Assembly (NCBI GenBank): GCA_937950325.1
Contig: CALFDJ010000046.1
Span: 34,802 to 98,801 of the forward strand
Length of the DNA: 64,000 nt
Direction of reading: 5' to 3'
From: an uncultured Collinsella sp.
GTDB lineage: Bacteria; Actinomycetota; Coriobacteriia; Coriobacteriales; Coriobacteriaceae
Shown: positions 17,220 to 24,301 of the stretch, piece by piece
Position numbering within the stretch: the stretch's first letter is position 1
Layout of the letters: every line of letters begins with the position of its first letter
Made by a program: the position numbers and the translations under genes
The notes under the pieces: generated by a model
What the model was told of the DNA's origin: nothing
Database searches by the model: none
Seen by the model: only the letters and a program-made list of their open reading frames with translations

Positions 17220-17330
17220 GTCCCAAACTGCCGACACATGGGGACTGTCCCCAACTGCCGGGACTACTCATTTAAGTCTGTCCCCAATGAGCACAATCAC
17301 TCATTTAAGTCTGTCCCCAATGAGTAGGGA
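17220..17330. repeat. GGGGAC-type intergenic repeats
   Basis: A GGGGACTGTCCCC palindrome (17240-17252) is followed by two identical 26-bp direct repeats at 17266-17291 and 17299-17324. Both contain CTCATTTAAGTCTGTCCCC and end AATGAG. They are part of the 458-nt gap between the oxidoreductase and rplX genes. The motif resembles REP-type elements that IS200-like transposases recognise, but no such gene is in the window. Confidence 0.75.
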
Positions 17331-17332
17331 TA

Positions 17333-17369
17333 GAAAAAGGCCCGGGTGCCGTGGCATCCGGGCCTTTGC
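17333..17369 (-). terminator. S10 operon terminator after rplX
   Basis: AAAGGCCCGG and CCGGGCCTTT form a long GC-rich stem with GTGCC/GGCAT extending it. On the minus strand it is followed by TTTTTCTAT. This ends the ribosomal operon immediately after rplX. Confidence 0.88.
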
Positions 17370-17393
17370 TAGCAACTTGATGTTGCGGGCAGC

Positions 17394-17699
17394 TTAGAAC
17401 TTGTGGCCGCACTTCTTGCAGACGCGCAGCTTGTTCTTGCCGTCCTTCTCGTGACCGACGCGGGTAACCTTACCGCACTCGGGGCAAACGAGATTGACGT
17501 TGGAGGCGTCGATAGGAGCCTCCTGCGAAACGATGCCGCCCTGCTGGTTGGCAGCGTTGGGCTTGACGGCCTTCTTGACGACCGAAACGCCCTCGACAAC
17601 GACCTTGTTCTCGGCGGGGAGAGCACGCAGGACAACGCCCTGCTTGCCGCGATCCTTACCAGAGAGAACCTGGACCTTATCGCCCTTCTTGATATACAT
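17394..17699 (-). CDS. rplX: 50S ribosomal protein L24
   Basis: A 101-residue L24, which initiates 50S assembly. The KOW motif begins MYIKKGDKVQVLSGKDRGKQG. The C-terminus carries a zinc-ribbon pattern (CPECGKV...CKKCGHKF). Start ATG follows AGGGGAG. It is the last gene of this operon: a terminator follows and rplE and the other spc genes do not. Confidence 0.97.
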   Translation of the reverse strand: MYIKKGDKVQVLSGKDRGKQGVVLRALPAENKVVVEGVSVVKKAVKPNAANQQGGIVSQEAPIDASNVNLVCPECGKVTRVGHEKDGKNKLRVCKKCGHKF

Positions 17700-17712
17700 A
17701 TATCTCCCCTAA

Positions 17713-18081
17713 CTACAGGGTCTCGGGAGCGAGCGAGACGATCTTCATGTACTTCTTGTCACGAAGCTCGCGAGCGACGGGCCCGAAGATACGGGTGCCG
17801 ACGGGCGAACCATCGTTGTTGATGACAACGCAGGCGTTCTCATCAAAGCGAATGTAGGAGCCATCCTTGCGGCGGATCTCCTTAACGGTGCGAACGACGA
17901 CGCAACGGACAACGTCCTTCTTCTTGACGTTGGCGCCAGGAGTAGCCTCCTGGACAGCACCGATGAACACATCGCCGATGCCTGCATAACGACGCTTGGA
18001 ACCGCCAAGCACCTTGATGCAGCGAATCTTGCGAGCGCCGGAGTTGTCGGCGACGTTCAGCATGGTTTGCATCTGAATCAT
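17713..18081 (-). CDS. rplN: 50S ribosomal protein L14
   Basis: A 122-residue L14, full length. It begins MIQMQTMLNVADNSGARKIRCIKVLGGS and contains the family's FDENACVVIN and GTRIFGPVARELR motifs. L14 contacts 23S rRNA at the subunit interface. Preceded by GGAGGAAC. A 118-nt structured gap separates it from rpsQ, much longer than its neighbours' gaps. Confidence 0.98.
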   Translation of the reverse strand: MIQMQTMLNVADNSGARKIRCIKVLGGSKRRYAGIGDVFIGAVQEATPGANVKKKDVVRCVVVRTVKEIRRKDGSYIRFDENACVVINNDGSPVGTRIFGPVARELRDKKYMKIVSLAPETL

Positions 18082-18199
18082 GGTAGATGTTCCTCCGAAC
18101 TAAGAACCGAAGAGAGGTGCGCAGCCTTTATACGGCCCGTGGTATGCAAGCCAGGCATACGCACATCTTCGGAAACGTACAAGTCGTAAGAGCGACTGC
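18082..18199 (-). other. Structured rpsQ-rplN intergenic region
   Basis: In the mRNA sense an outer helix pairs CCGAAGA with TCTTCGG near 18110 and 18165. It encloses a GTATGC/GCATAC hairpin (18140-18160) and is preceded by AGTCG/CGACT (18186-18201). It is unusually long for this operon and has no T-run. Confidence 0.5.
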
Positions 18200-18460
18200 T
18201 TATTTAGCGCGCTCGACGACCTCGATGAGGCGCCAACGCTTCATCTTGGACATAGGACGGGTCTCCATAACGCGGACGGTATCGCCCACGCCAGCCGTGC
18301 ACTCCTCGTCGTGAGCGTGCAGCTTCTTGGAGCTGGTCATCATCTTGCCGTACTTGGGGTGACGCTTGCGCTCGGTGATGGTGACAACAATGGTCTTGGC
18401 ACCGGAGACGGAGGTAACGACACCCGTACGGACCTTACGCGAGTTACGCGAATCAGTCAT
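18200..18460 (-). CDS. rpsQ: 30S ribosomal protein S17
   Basis: An 86-residue primary 16S rRNA-binding protein. It contains RTGVVTSVSGAKTIVV and the HAHDEECTAGVGDTVRVMETRPMSK region typical of bacterial S17. It lies 16 nt downstream of rpmC. AAGGAGAGAAC precedes the ATG. Confidence 0.97.
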   Translation of the reverse strand: MTDSRNSRKVRTGVVTSVSGAKTIVVTITERKRHPKYGKMMTSSKKLHAHDEECTAGVGDTVRVMETRPMSKMKRWRLIEVVERAK

Positions 18461-18476
18461 GTTCTCTCCTTAGGTC

Positions 18477-18692
18477 CTACTCGGCGACAGCGGACTTCTC
18501 CGCTGCGATCTCGCGGGCGCGCTGCTCCGTGAGGACGCGAGCGATGTCCTTCTTCACGGTGTTGACGCGAGCGGTGTTGTCCAGCTGGCTGGTGGCCATC
18601 TGGAAACGAAGGTTAAAGAGCTCGGCGCGCATTTCCTTCAGCTTCTCAACGAGCTGAGCGTCCGAGAGCTCACGAATCTCTGCGGGCTTCAT
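18477..18692 (-). CDS. rpmC: 50S ribosomal protein L29
   Basis: A 71-residue L29, a helical hairpin near the peptide exit tunnel that docks trigger factor and SRP. It starts MKPAEIRELSDAQLVEKLKEM and contains LFNLRFQMATSQLDN. Its ATG overlaps the rplP stop (TAATG), implying translational coupling. Confidence 0.97.
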   Translation of the reverse strand: MKPAEIRELSDAQLVEKLKEMRAELFNLRFQMATSQLDNTARVNTVKKDIARVLTEQRAREIAAEKSAVAE

Positions 18693-19195
18693 TAGTTCTC
18701 CTCCTTGGCGGCGGCGGCGTCCTCAGCAGCCCACTTGGCCTCGAGAGCGGCCTCCTCAGCCATCTCCTTCTCGATGCGCTGCTCAGCGTTCTTGGCAGCA
18801 ACAATCTTGGTCTTGATGGGAAGCTTGTGCTGTGCAAGACGCAGAGCCTCGCGAGCGACCTCCTCGGGCACGCCCTTGACCTCGAACATGATGCGGCCGG
18901 GCTTGACGACGGCCACCCACTCCTCGGGGTTACCCTTACCAGAACCCATGCGAGTCTCGGCAGGCTTCTTGGTGATGGGCTTATCGGGGAAGATCGTGAT
19001 GTAAACACGACCGCCACGCTTCATGTAGCGGGTCATGGCAATACGAGCGGCCTCGATCTGACGGTTGGTGATCCAATGGGCCTCGAGAGCCTGGATACCA
19101 AACTCGCCGAAATGCAGCTCGGTATTACCCTTGGCCTGGCCCTTCATGGAGCCACGCTGCACCTTGCGGTGAAGAATACGCTTAGGGGCAAGCAC
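18692..19195 (-). CDS. rplP: 50S ribosomal protein L16
   Basis: A 167-residue L16, needed for A-site tRNA binding and 50S maturation. The core is canonical (MLAPKRILHRKVQRGSMKG, WITNRQIEAARIAMTRYMKRGG, GSGKGNPEEWVAVVKPGRI). A C-terminal tail of about 30 residues, rich in Glu, Ala and Lys, extends past the usual ~138-residue end. The start is a GTG that overlaps the rpsC stop by one base (TAGTG). Confidence 0.96.
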   Translation of the reverse strand: MLAPKRILHRKVQRGSMKGQAKGNTELHFGEFGIQALEAHWITNRQIEAARIAMTRYMKRGGRVYITIFPDKPITKKPAETRMGSGKGNPEEWVAVVKPGRIMFEVKGVPEEVAREALRLAQHKLPIKTKIVAAKNAEQRIEKEMAEEAALEAKWAAEDAAAAKEEN

Positions 19196-19905
19196 TACTG
19201 ACCCCTCCTCTCGGAGTTACGACGACGAGGACGGGAAGAGCCCTCGAGTGCAGGGTTGGGAACAGGCTGGCCCGGGAGCTTCTCGCCCAGGTAGATCCAG
19301 ACCTTCACGCCGCAAGCGCCCATGGTGGTGCTGGCGACAGCCGTGCCGTAGTCGATCTTGGCACGGAGGGTGTGCAGAGGCACGCGACCCTCACGGTACC
19401 ACTCACGACGGCCCATCTCGGCACCGCCGAGACGACCGGAGCACTGGATACGGATGCCCTTAGCGCCGGCCTTGCGGGCGGACTGGACAGCCTTACGCAT
19501 AGCGCGACGGAAGGCAACGCGGCCCTCGAGCTGCTCGGCGATAGACTGAGCAACAAGGTTGGCGTCGAGCTCGGGGCGCTTGATCTCGACAACGTCGACG
19601 GAGAGCTGGCCCTTGGAGACGCCAGCGACCTTCTCGAGCTCGGTGCGGAGGGTATCGATCTCGGCACCCTTCTTACCGATGACAACGCCGGGGCGAGCGG
19701 TGAGGATGATGACCTTCACCTTGTCGCCAGCGCGCTCGATCTCGACGCGGGAGACAGCTGCGCGGGAAAGACGCTTCTCGAGGTACTTGCGGATCTCGAG
19801 ATCGTTACCGAGGGTCTTAGCGTAATCCTTCTCTGCGAACCAGCGGGAGCGCCAGTTCTCGGTGATGCCAAGACGGAAGCCGGTGGGGTAGACTTTCTGA
19901 CCCAT
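19195..19905 (-). CDS. rpsC: 30S ribosomal protein S3
   Basis: A 236-residue S3 located at the mRNA entry channel. It starts MGQKVYPTGFRLGITENWRSRW. The KH-domain GXXG-like signature is in PGVVIGKKGAEI, and the C-terminal domain contains GAKGIRIQCSGRLGGAEMGRREW. It ends 1 nt into the rplP start and begins 6 nt after rplV. Confidence 0.98.
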   Translation of the reverse strand: MGQKVYPTGFRLGITENWRSRWFAEKDYAKTLGNDLEIRKYLEKRLSRAAVSRVEIERAGDKVKVIILTARPGVVIGKKGAEIDTLRTELEKVAGVSKGQLSVDVVEIKRPELDANLVAQSIAEQLEGRVAFRRAMRKAVQSARKAGAKGIRIQCSGRLGGAEMGRREWYREGRVPLHTLRAKIDYGTAVASTTMGACGVKVWIYLGEKLPGQPVPNPALEGSSRPRRRNSERRGQ

Positions 19906-19911
19906 ACAGCT

Positions 19912-20283
19912 TTACGCCTCCTTTCGAGGAGCAACGACGACGGTGATGTGGGAAGTACGCTTCAGAATGCGAGAAGCGGAACCCTTGGCGCGGGGACGGA
20001 TGCGCTTAAGCGTCGGACCCTCGTCAACATAGGCAGCGGCGACAACCAGGTTGTCGGCACGCAGACCGTTGTTGTTCTCGGCGTTCGCAACGGCGGAACG
20101 GAGAACCTTCTCGACATCCACGGCGACGGCGCGGTCGCAGAAGTGGAGGATGTCGAAGGCCTGAGCGACAGGCTTGCGGCGGATCAGATCGACCACCAGG
20201 CGGGCCTTGCTGGGGGAAACACGCACGTACTTAGCGACGGCGCGAACCTCGGTGGCCTCAGTTTCAATAGACTTAGTTGCCAT
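19912..20283 (-). CDS. rplV: 50S ribosomal protein L22
   Basis: A 123-residue L22 whose extended hairpin lines the exit tunnel. It has YVRVSPSKARLVVDLIRRKPV near the start and the beta-hairpin region YVDEGPTLKRIRPRAKGSASRI. Macrolide-resistance positions lie in that loop, and I see no unusual insertion. Confidence 0.97.
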   Translation of the reverse strand: MATKSIETEATEVRAVAKYVRVSPSKARLVVDLIRRKPVAQAFDILHFCDRAVAVDVEKVLRSAVANAENNNGLRADNLVVAAAYVDEGPTLKRIRPRAKGSASRILKRTSHITVVVAPRKEA

Positions 20284-20297
20284 TTACGGTTAACCCC

Positions 20298-20558
20298 CTA
20301 TTTGGCCTTGTGGCCACGGAACGTACGAGTCGGCGCGAACTCGCCGAGCTTGTGACCAACCATGGACTCGGTAACATACACGGGCACATGCTTGCGGCCG
20401 TCGTGGACGGCGATGGTGTGACCAACCATCTCGGGGAAGATGGTGGACGCGCGGGACCAGGTCTTCACGACGTCCTTCTTGCCAGCCTCGTTCATCGCGG
20501 TGATACGCGAGAGAAGGCGAGTCTCCACGAACGGGCCCTTTTTGAGACTTCTGCTCAT
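20298..20558 (-). CDS. rpsS: 30S ribosomal protein S19
   Basis: An 86-residue S19 in the 30S head that contacts the A/P-site region. It opens with the invariant MSRSLKKGPFVETRLL and contains TIFPEMVGHTIAVHDGRKHVPV. An AGGAGAAAG ribosome-binding site precedes the ATG. Confidence 0.98.
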   Translation of the reverse strand: MSRSLKKGPFVETRLLSRITAMNEAGKKDVVKTWSRASTIFPEMVGHTIAVHDGRKHVPVYVTESMVGHKLGEFAPTRTFRGHKAK

Positions 20559-20590
20559 AAGTGCTTTCTCCTAAAACTCGGTATCCGAAA

Positions 20591-21421
20591 TTACTTCTTA
20601 CGGCGACGAATGATGTGCTGGTTCGAGACCTTCTTCTTCTTGCGCGTACGAAGGCCCTTCGTCGGCTTACCCCAGGGGGTAACGGAGGGACGACCAGAGG
20701 TGTGGTTCTTGCCCTCGCCACCGCCGTGCGGGTGGTCGACAGGGTTCATGACGGTACCGCGGACGGTCGGGCGCACGTTCATGTGACGCTTACGGCCGGC
20801 CTTGCCGATGACGATGTTGGAGTGATCGGCGTTGCCGACCTCACCGACGGTGGCGCGGCAGGTAACGAGGATGCGGCGCATCTCGGAGGAAGGCATACGG
20901 ACGATAGCGTACTTGCCCTCCTTACCCATCAGCTGGCAGGAGTTACCGGCGGAACGGGCGATAGCAGCGCCCTTGCCCGGCTGGAACTCGACGGCGTGGA
21001 TGAGCGTACCGACGGGGATGTCGGCGAGGGGCAGAGCGTTGCCCGGCTTGATGTCGGCGTCAGAACCGGACATGATGGTCTGACCGACCTCGAGGCCCTT
21101 GGGGGCCAGGATGTAGCGCTTCTCACCGTCAGCGTAGTGCAGCAGAGCGATGCGAGCGGAACGGTTCGGATCGTACTCGATCGTGGCAACCTTGGCGGGC
21201 ACGCCGTCCTTGTTGCGCTTGAAGTCGATCACGCGGTAACGACGCTTCACGCCGCCGCCCTGGTGGCGGGTGGTGATGCGGCCGTTGTTGTTACGACCGG
21301 CCTTCTTGGGCAGGGGCTCGAGAAGAGACTTCTCGGGCTTGGTGCAGGTGATCTCGGAGAAATCGGAGATCGTCTGCCAACGCCTACCAGCGGAGGTCGG
21401 CTTAAGGTGCTTTACAGCCAT
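20591..21421 (-). CDS. rplB: 50S ribosomal protein L2
   Basis: A 276-residue L2, essential for subunit joining and peptidyl-transferase structure. It contains KHLKPTSAGRRWQT, NNNGRITTRHQGGGVKRRYR and the C-terminal GGGEGKNHTSGRPSVTPWGKP motif with the functionally important His. The frame is open to 21496, but the family start MAVKHLKPTS is at 21421, after AAAGGG. An unusually long leader separates it from rplW. Confidence 0.97.
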   Translation of the reverse strand: MAVKHLKPTSAGRRWQTISDFSEITCTKPEKSLLEPLPKKAGRNNNGRITTRHQGGGVKRRYRVIDFKRNKDGVPAKVATIEYDPNRSARIALLHYADGEKRYILAPKGLEVGQTIMSGSDADIKPGNALPLADIPVGTLIHAVEFQPGKGAAIARSAGNSCQLMGKEGKYAIVRMPSSEMRRILVTCRATVGEVGNADHSNIVIGKAGRKRHMNVRPTVRGTVMNPVDHPHGGGEGKNHTSGRPSVTPWGKPTKGLRTRKKKKVSNQHIIRRRKK

Positions 21422-21600
21422 TACAATCCCTTTCAATAGGAATCCGTTAGCCATCGCAGACAGGGATTCGAGGTTCTGCCTCGGGTGCGATGACACCGGA
21501 CGTATACACGGTTCCGGGCGTGTCCATTTTATACGCCCAAAACCTTGAGCTCTCGCCTCCCCTAGTTGGGAGGCATGAGCTCACTCAACAGCAGCGAGTC
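21422..21600 (-). promoter_or_regulatory. rplB leader: strong hairpin and a motif shared with the rplC leader
   Basis: The 179-nt gap contains a nested hairpin at 21546-21583: TGAGCTC/GAGCTCA enclosing GCCTCCC/GGGAGGC. At 21502-21525 lies a 24-bp motif (GTATACACGG...GGGCGTGTCC) with 21 of 24 positions equal to one upstream of rplC. GGGCGT/ACGCCC and ATCGCA/TGCGAT pairings add further structure. Likely a leader controlling rplB and the genes after it. Confidence 0.6.
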
Positions 21601-21888
21601 TTAGGCCTGGTTGCCAAAGACCTCGATGGTGTCGCCCTCGGCCAGCGTGACGATGGCCTTCTTCCAAGAACGGGTCTTGCCGGCGACATAGCGCACGCGC
21701 TTGGTCTTGGGCTTGACCGTCAGGGTGTTCACGCGAACGACCTTGACGCCGAAGATCTCCTCGACAGCGTCCTTGATCTGATACTTGTTAGCATCCTTGG
21801 CGACCTCGAACGTGTACTTGTTCAGCTCCATGCCGGAGAAGGAACGCTCGGACACGATCGGACGGATGATGATCTCGTGGGCGGTCAT
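21601..21888 (-). CDS. rplW: 50S ribosomal protein L23
   Basis: A 95-residue L23 at the tunnel exit, a docking site for trigger factor and SRP. It begins MTAHEIIIRPIVSERSF and contains YTFEVAKDANKYQIKDAVEEIFGVKV. The ATG is immediately next to the rplD stop codon, so coupling is likely. Confidence 0.97.
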   Translation of the reverse strand: MTAHEIIIRPIVSERSFSGMELNKYTFEVAKDANKYQIKDAVEEIFGVKVVRVNTLTVKPKTKRVRYVAGKTRSWKKAIVTLAEGDTIEVFGNQA

Positions 21889-22515
21889 TTATGCAAGCAC
21901 CTCCCCGAAGTGAGCGGCGATGTCGGCGGGCATCAGCACAGCGTTGTTGTTGACGAGATCGTAGGTGTTGGCCTCGTCAGCGGTGATGATGAACGTCTTG
22001 GGAATGTTGCGGAACGACAGGTAGGCGTTGACGTCCTCATCGCGAACGATGATGGTCAGACGCTTGCCCTCAAGGCCGAGAGCCTTGAGCATGGCGACGG
22101 CAGCCTTGGTGGAAGGCTTCTCGAAGCCGTAGTCGTCGACGAGCACGAGCTCGCCATCGGCCAGCTTGGCGGACAGCGCGGAGCGCATAGCCAGCTTGAC
22201 CTCCTTGTTGTTCATACGCTTAGCGTAGGAACGGGGCTTGGGGGCGAAGACAACGCCACCGTGACGCCACTGGGCAGCACGGATGGAACCCTGGCGGGCA
22301 CGGCCGGTGCCCTTCTGACGCCAAGGCTTCTTGCCGCCACCGGAAACCTCAGAGCGGCCCTTAGCGGACTGGGTGCCCTGACGCCAAGAGGCCATCTGGC
22401 ACTTGACGATGTGGTGCATAACGTGGATGTTCGGCTCGATGCCGTACACCTCAGCGGCGAGCTCGGCCTCGGCGACCTTCTTGCCCTCGCTGTTCTTTAC
22501 TTCAAACTTTGCCAT
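21889..22515 (-). CDS. rplD: 50S ribosomal protein L4
   Basis: A 208-residue L4. The tunnel-lining loop region is GGGKKPWRQKGTGRARQGSIRAAQWRHGG, fully canonical. In some bacteria L4 represses its own S10 operon, so it is a candidate regulator for the leaders seen here. It lies 46 nt downstream of rplC, preceded by AAGGAGAAC. Confidence 0.97.
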   Translation of the reverse strand: MAKFEVKNSEGKKVAEAELAAEVYGIEPNIHVMHHIVKCQMASWRQGTQSAKGRSEVSGGGKKPWRQKGTGRARQGSIRAAQWRHGGVVFAPKPRSYAKRMNNKEVKLAMRSALSAKLADGELVLVDDYGFEKPSTKAAVAMLKALGLEGKRLTIIVRDEDVNAYLSFRNIPKTFIITADEANTYDLVNNNAVLMPADIAAHFGEVLA

Positions 22516-22561
22516 TTAAGTGTTCTCCTTGGTATGACGCTGGGCTAAATGGGCTGGGCCC

Positions 22562-23182
22562 TTAGGCCATACGGATGGCGACGAGACCATTCTTGGCACC
22601 CGGGACAGCGCCCTTGACCAAGATGAGGTTCTGCTCGGCATCGATGCGGACAACGGAAAGGTTCTTGACGGTAACGCGCTCGTTACCCATGTGACCGGCC
22701 ATCTTGACGCCCTTGAGGACGCGCGCAGGATAGGCGCACTGACCGATAGAACCGGGGTGACGCTGGAAGTGAGAACCATGCGTCATAGGACCGCGGCGCT
22801 GACCCCAGCGCTTAATGCGACCCTGGAAGCCCTTACCCTTGGAGGTACCGATGACGTCGACCTTCTCGACATCAGCGAAATCAGCGACGGTGACGACCTC
22901 GCCGACCTTGTGCTCCTCGCCGTTCTCGACGCGGACCTCACGAAGGAAACGGACAGGCTCGACGCCGGCCTTGGCGAAGTGACCAGCCATGGGCTTGTTC
23001 ACGTTCTTGGCCTTGATGTCGCCGAAACCGATCTGGACGGCGTCATAGCCGTCGGTTGCCTGAGTTTTAACCTGCGAGACAGCGCAGGGGCCAGCCTGGA
23101 TGACCGTGACGGGAACGACGTTGTCGTCCTCGTCCCAAACCTGGGTCATGCCAATCTTGCGGCCGAGAATCATGCTGATCAA
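22562..23182 (-). CDS. rplC: 50S ribosomal protein L3
   Basis: An early-assembly 50S protein of 206 residues if started at the TTG at 23182, which has GGGATC 5 nt upstream, or 203 residues from the ATG at 23173 (MILGRKIGMTQVWDEDDNVV). It contains KGFQGRIKRWGQRRGPMTHGS with the methyl-accepting Gln region. It is first in this operon: rpsJ, the usual head gene, is 14 kb away next to fusA. Confidence 0.95.
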   Translation of the reverse strand: MISMILGRKIGMTQVWDEDDNVVPVTVIQAGPCAVSQVKTQATDGYDAVQIGFGDIKAKNVNKPMAGHFAKAGVEPVRFLREVRVENGEEHKVGEVVTVADFADVEKVDVIGTSKGKGFQGRIKRWGQRRGPMTHGSHFQRHPGSIGQCAYPARVLKGVKMAGHMGNERVTVKNLSVVRIDAEQNLILVKGAVPGAKNGLVAIRMA

Positions 23183-23435
23183 GATATGATCCCAACTCTC
23201 GCGTGGTCTTGGGACAATGCGTACACCACCGAGCGTACGCCCCTAGAGGACCACTACTTACACGACGTGCTCCCCAGCCTTGTATTTCGCCCGGACTACC
23301 TGACAACCCTATTAAGCAGGCATTTTGTCCAGCCAGAATACTCCCCTGGTTACACACAGCTGATTAGTATACACGGCTGCGGGCGTATCCATCGAGATTC
23401 ATATTTCACTCACATTGTTTACGCAGGTAAAGTGC
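23183..23435 (-). promoter_or_regulatory. rplC leader and promoter region
   Basis: About 250 nt separate the long hairpin from rplC. At 23367-23390 lies the 24-bp motif shared with the rplB leader. On the minus strand a TATACT (23371-23366) overlaps it and could be a -10 box, but no good -35 is visible. A second weak candidate is TTGTCA-16 bp-TACAAG near 23290-23320. No open frame is convincing. Confidence 0.5.
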
Positions 23436-23610
23436 GTGGCACGTTCCCAGTGTGCGGCGGAGGGGGCGGGCCTGAGACATATTAAGGTTGCTGCTCTACA
23501 GTCCTGCTCACGACGGAGAGCACATTAAGTGCTCTCCTGTTCGTGCGGAACTCGCGACAACCTTAATATGTCTCAGGCCCGCCCCCTCCGCCGCACACTG
23601 GGAACGCCAC
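23436..23610. repeat. Giant hairpin element, copy 1 (49-bp perfect arms), upstream of rplC
   Basis: The arms at 23442-23490 and 23558-23606 are exact reverse complements over 49 bp, and GTGGC/GCCAC extend them outward. The 67-nt core (23491-23557) carries a nested hairpin, GGAGAGCAC-ATTAA-GTGCTCTCC. The core is shared with copies at 40762-40828 and 53730-53792. The element starts 31 nt after the stop of the histidine phosphatase gene. Confidence 0.95.
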
Positions 23611-23641
23611 GTTGATGTCTGCTAAACCTTGCTCGCTCAGG

Positions 23642-24262
23642 CTAATGACTTTGCTGGGGATCCACAATTTGCTGCAAGGTGAACTTGCATTGGAGCGTAT
23701 CGTCCTCTTCTCGCACATCGTCAAAATCGAAGACCATGATGGCGCAGTTGGGGAGTTTTGTTGGGAGCTCGAAGCCCTCTGGGGCTGCAGCCTTGATGAA
23801 TTGGCGGCTGGCGCTGCCGTGGCTTACTGCTAGGAGGGTTTCTGTGCCCTCGGCGCCCATGAGATTGGTGAGGGTGTCTACCATGCGCTCTTGCAGCGCG
23901 CGGCTTCCTTCTCCTCCGAAGGGGACCAGGTCCTCGCCCGGATCCCAAACGTCAGTGGGCAGGGCGTCGTGGGGGCCTTCTTCGAAGGTGCCGTAGCTGC
24001 GCTCGATAATGCCTTCACAGGGCTCGACTGCTGCGTCCGGGCCGAGGAGTTCGGTTGCGACGAGCTGAGCTGTGTCCATGGCTCGGCCTAAGGGCGAAGA
24101 GACCACTTTGTCGGGGACAACGTCGTGGCTCTTGAGCCATGCGGCAGCCATTCCCGCTTGTTTGCGGCCCAGATCGGTCAGCGGTGAATCGCAGCGACCC
24201 TGGACCAGCTTTTTGACGTTGAACTCCGTCTGGCCGTGGCGGAGTAGGTATAGGCGCTTCAT
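23642..24262 (-). CDS. Histidine phosphatase superfamily protein (phosphoglycerate-mutase-like)
   Basis: A 206-residue phosphohydrolase. The phospho-acceptor His9 is in YLLRHGQTEFN, and the second catalytic His is in AVSHGSASRQF. The acidic IIERSYGTFEEG segment matches the family. The substrate (phosphosugar, nucleotide or cobalamin intermediate) cannot be fixed from sequence. It starts 39 nt after the CDF transporter gene with GGGGAG before the ATG, so the two are probably one transcript. The giant hairpin follows its stop. Confidence 0.87.
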   Translation of the reverse strand: MKRLYLLRHGQTEFNVKKLVQGRCDSPLTDLGRKQAGMAAAWLKSHDVVPDKVVSSPLGRAMDTAQLVATELLGPDAAVEPCEGIIERSYGTFEEGPHDALPTDVWDPGEDLVPFGGEGSRALQERMVDTLTNLMGAEGTETLLAVSHGSASRQFIKAAAPEGFELPTKLPNCAIMVFDFDDVREEDDTLQCKFTLQQIVDPQQSH

Positions 24263-24301
24263 GCTCTCCCCTTCTGCATAACCTGCTTTGCCGGCACAGC
24301 C

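Noticed and set aside
23436..23610. Giant hairpins as ordinary MITEs or IS ends
   Set aside because: The arms differ completely between the three copies while the core is conserved, which is opposite to terminal-inverted-repeat elements; I also see no target-site duplication.
23436..23610. Giant hairpins as simple intrinsic terminators
   Set aside because: They are far longer than needed, have no U-run after the stem, and keep a conserved non-arm core at a fixed 63-67-nt length.
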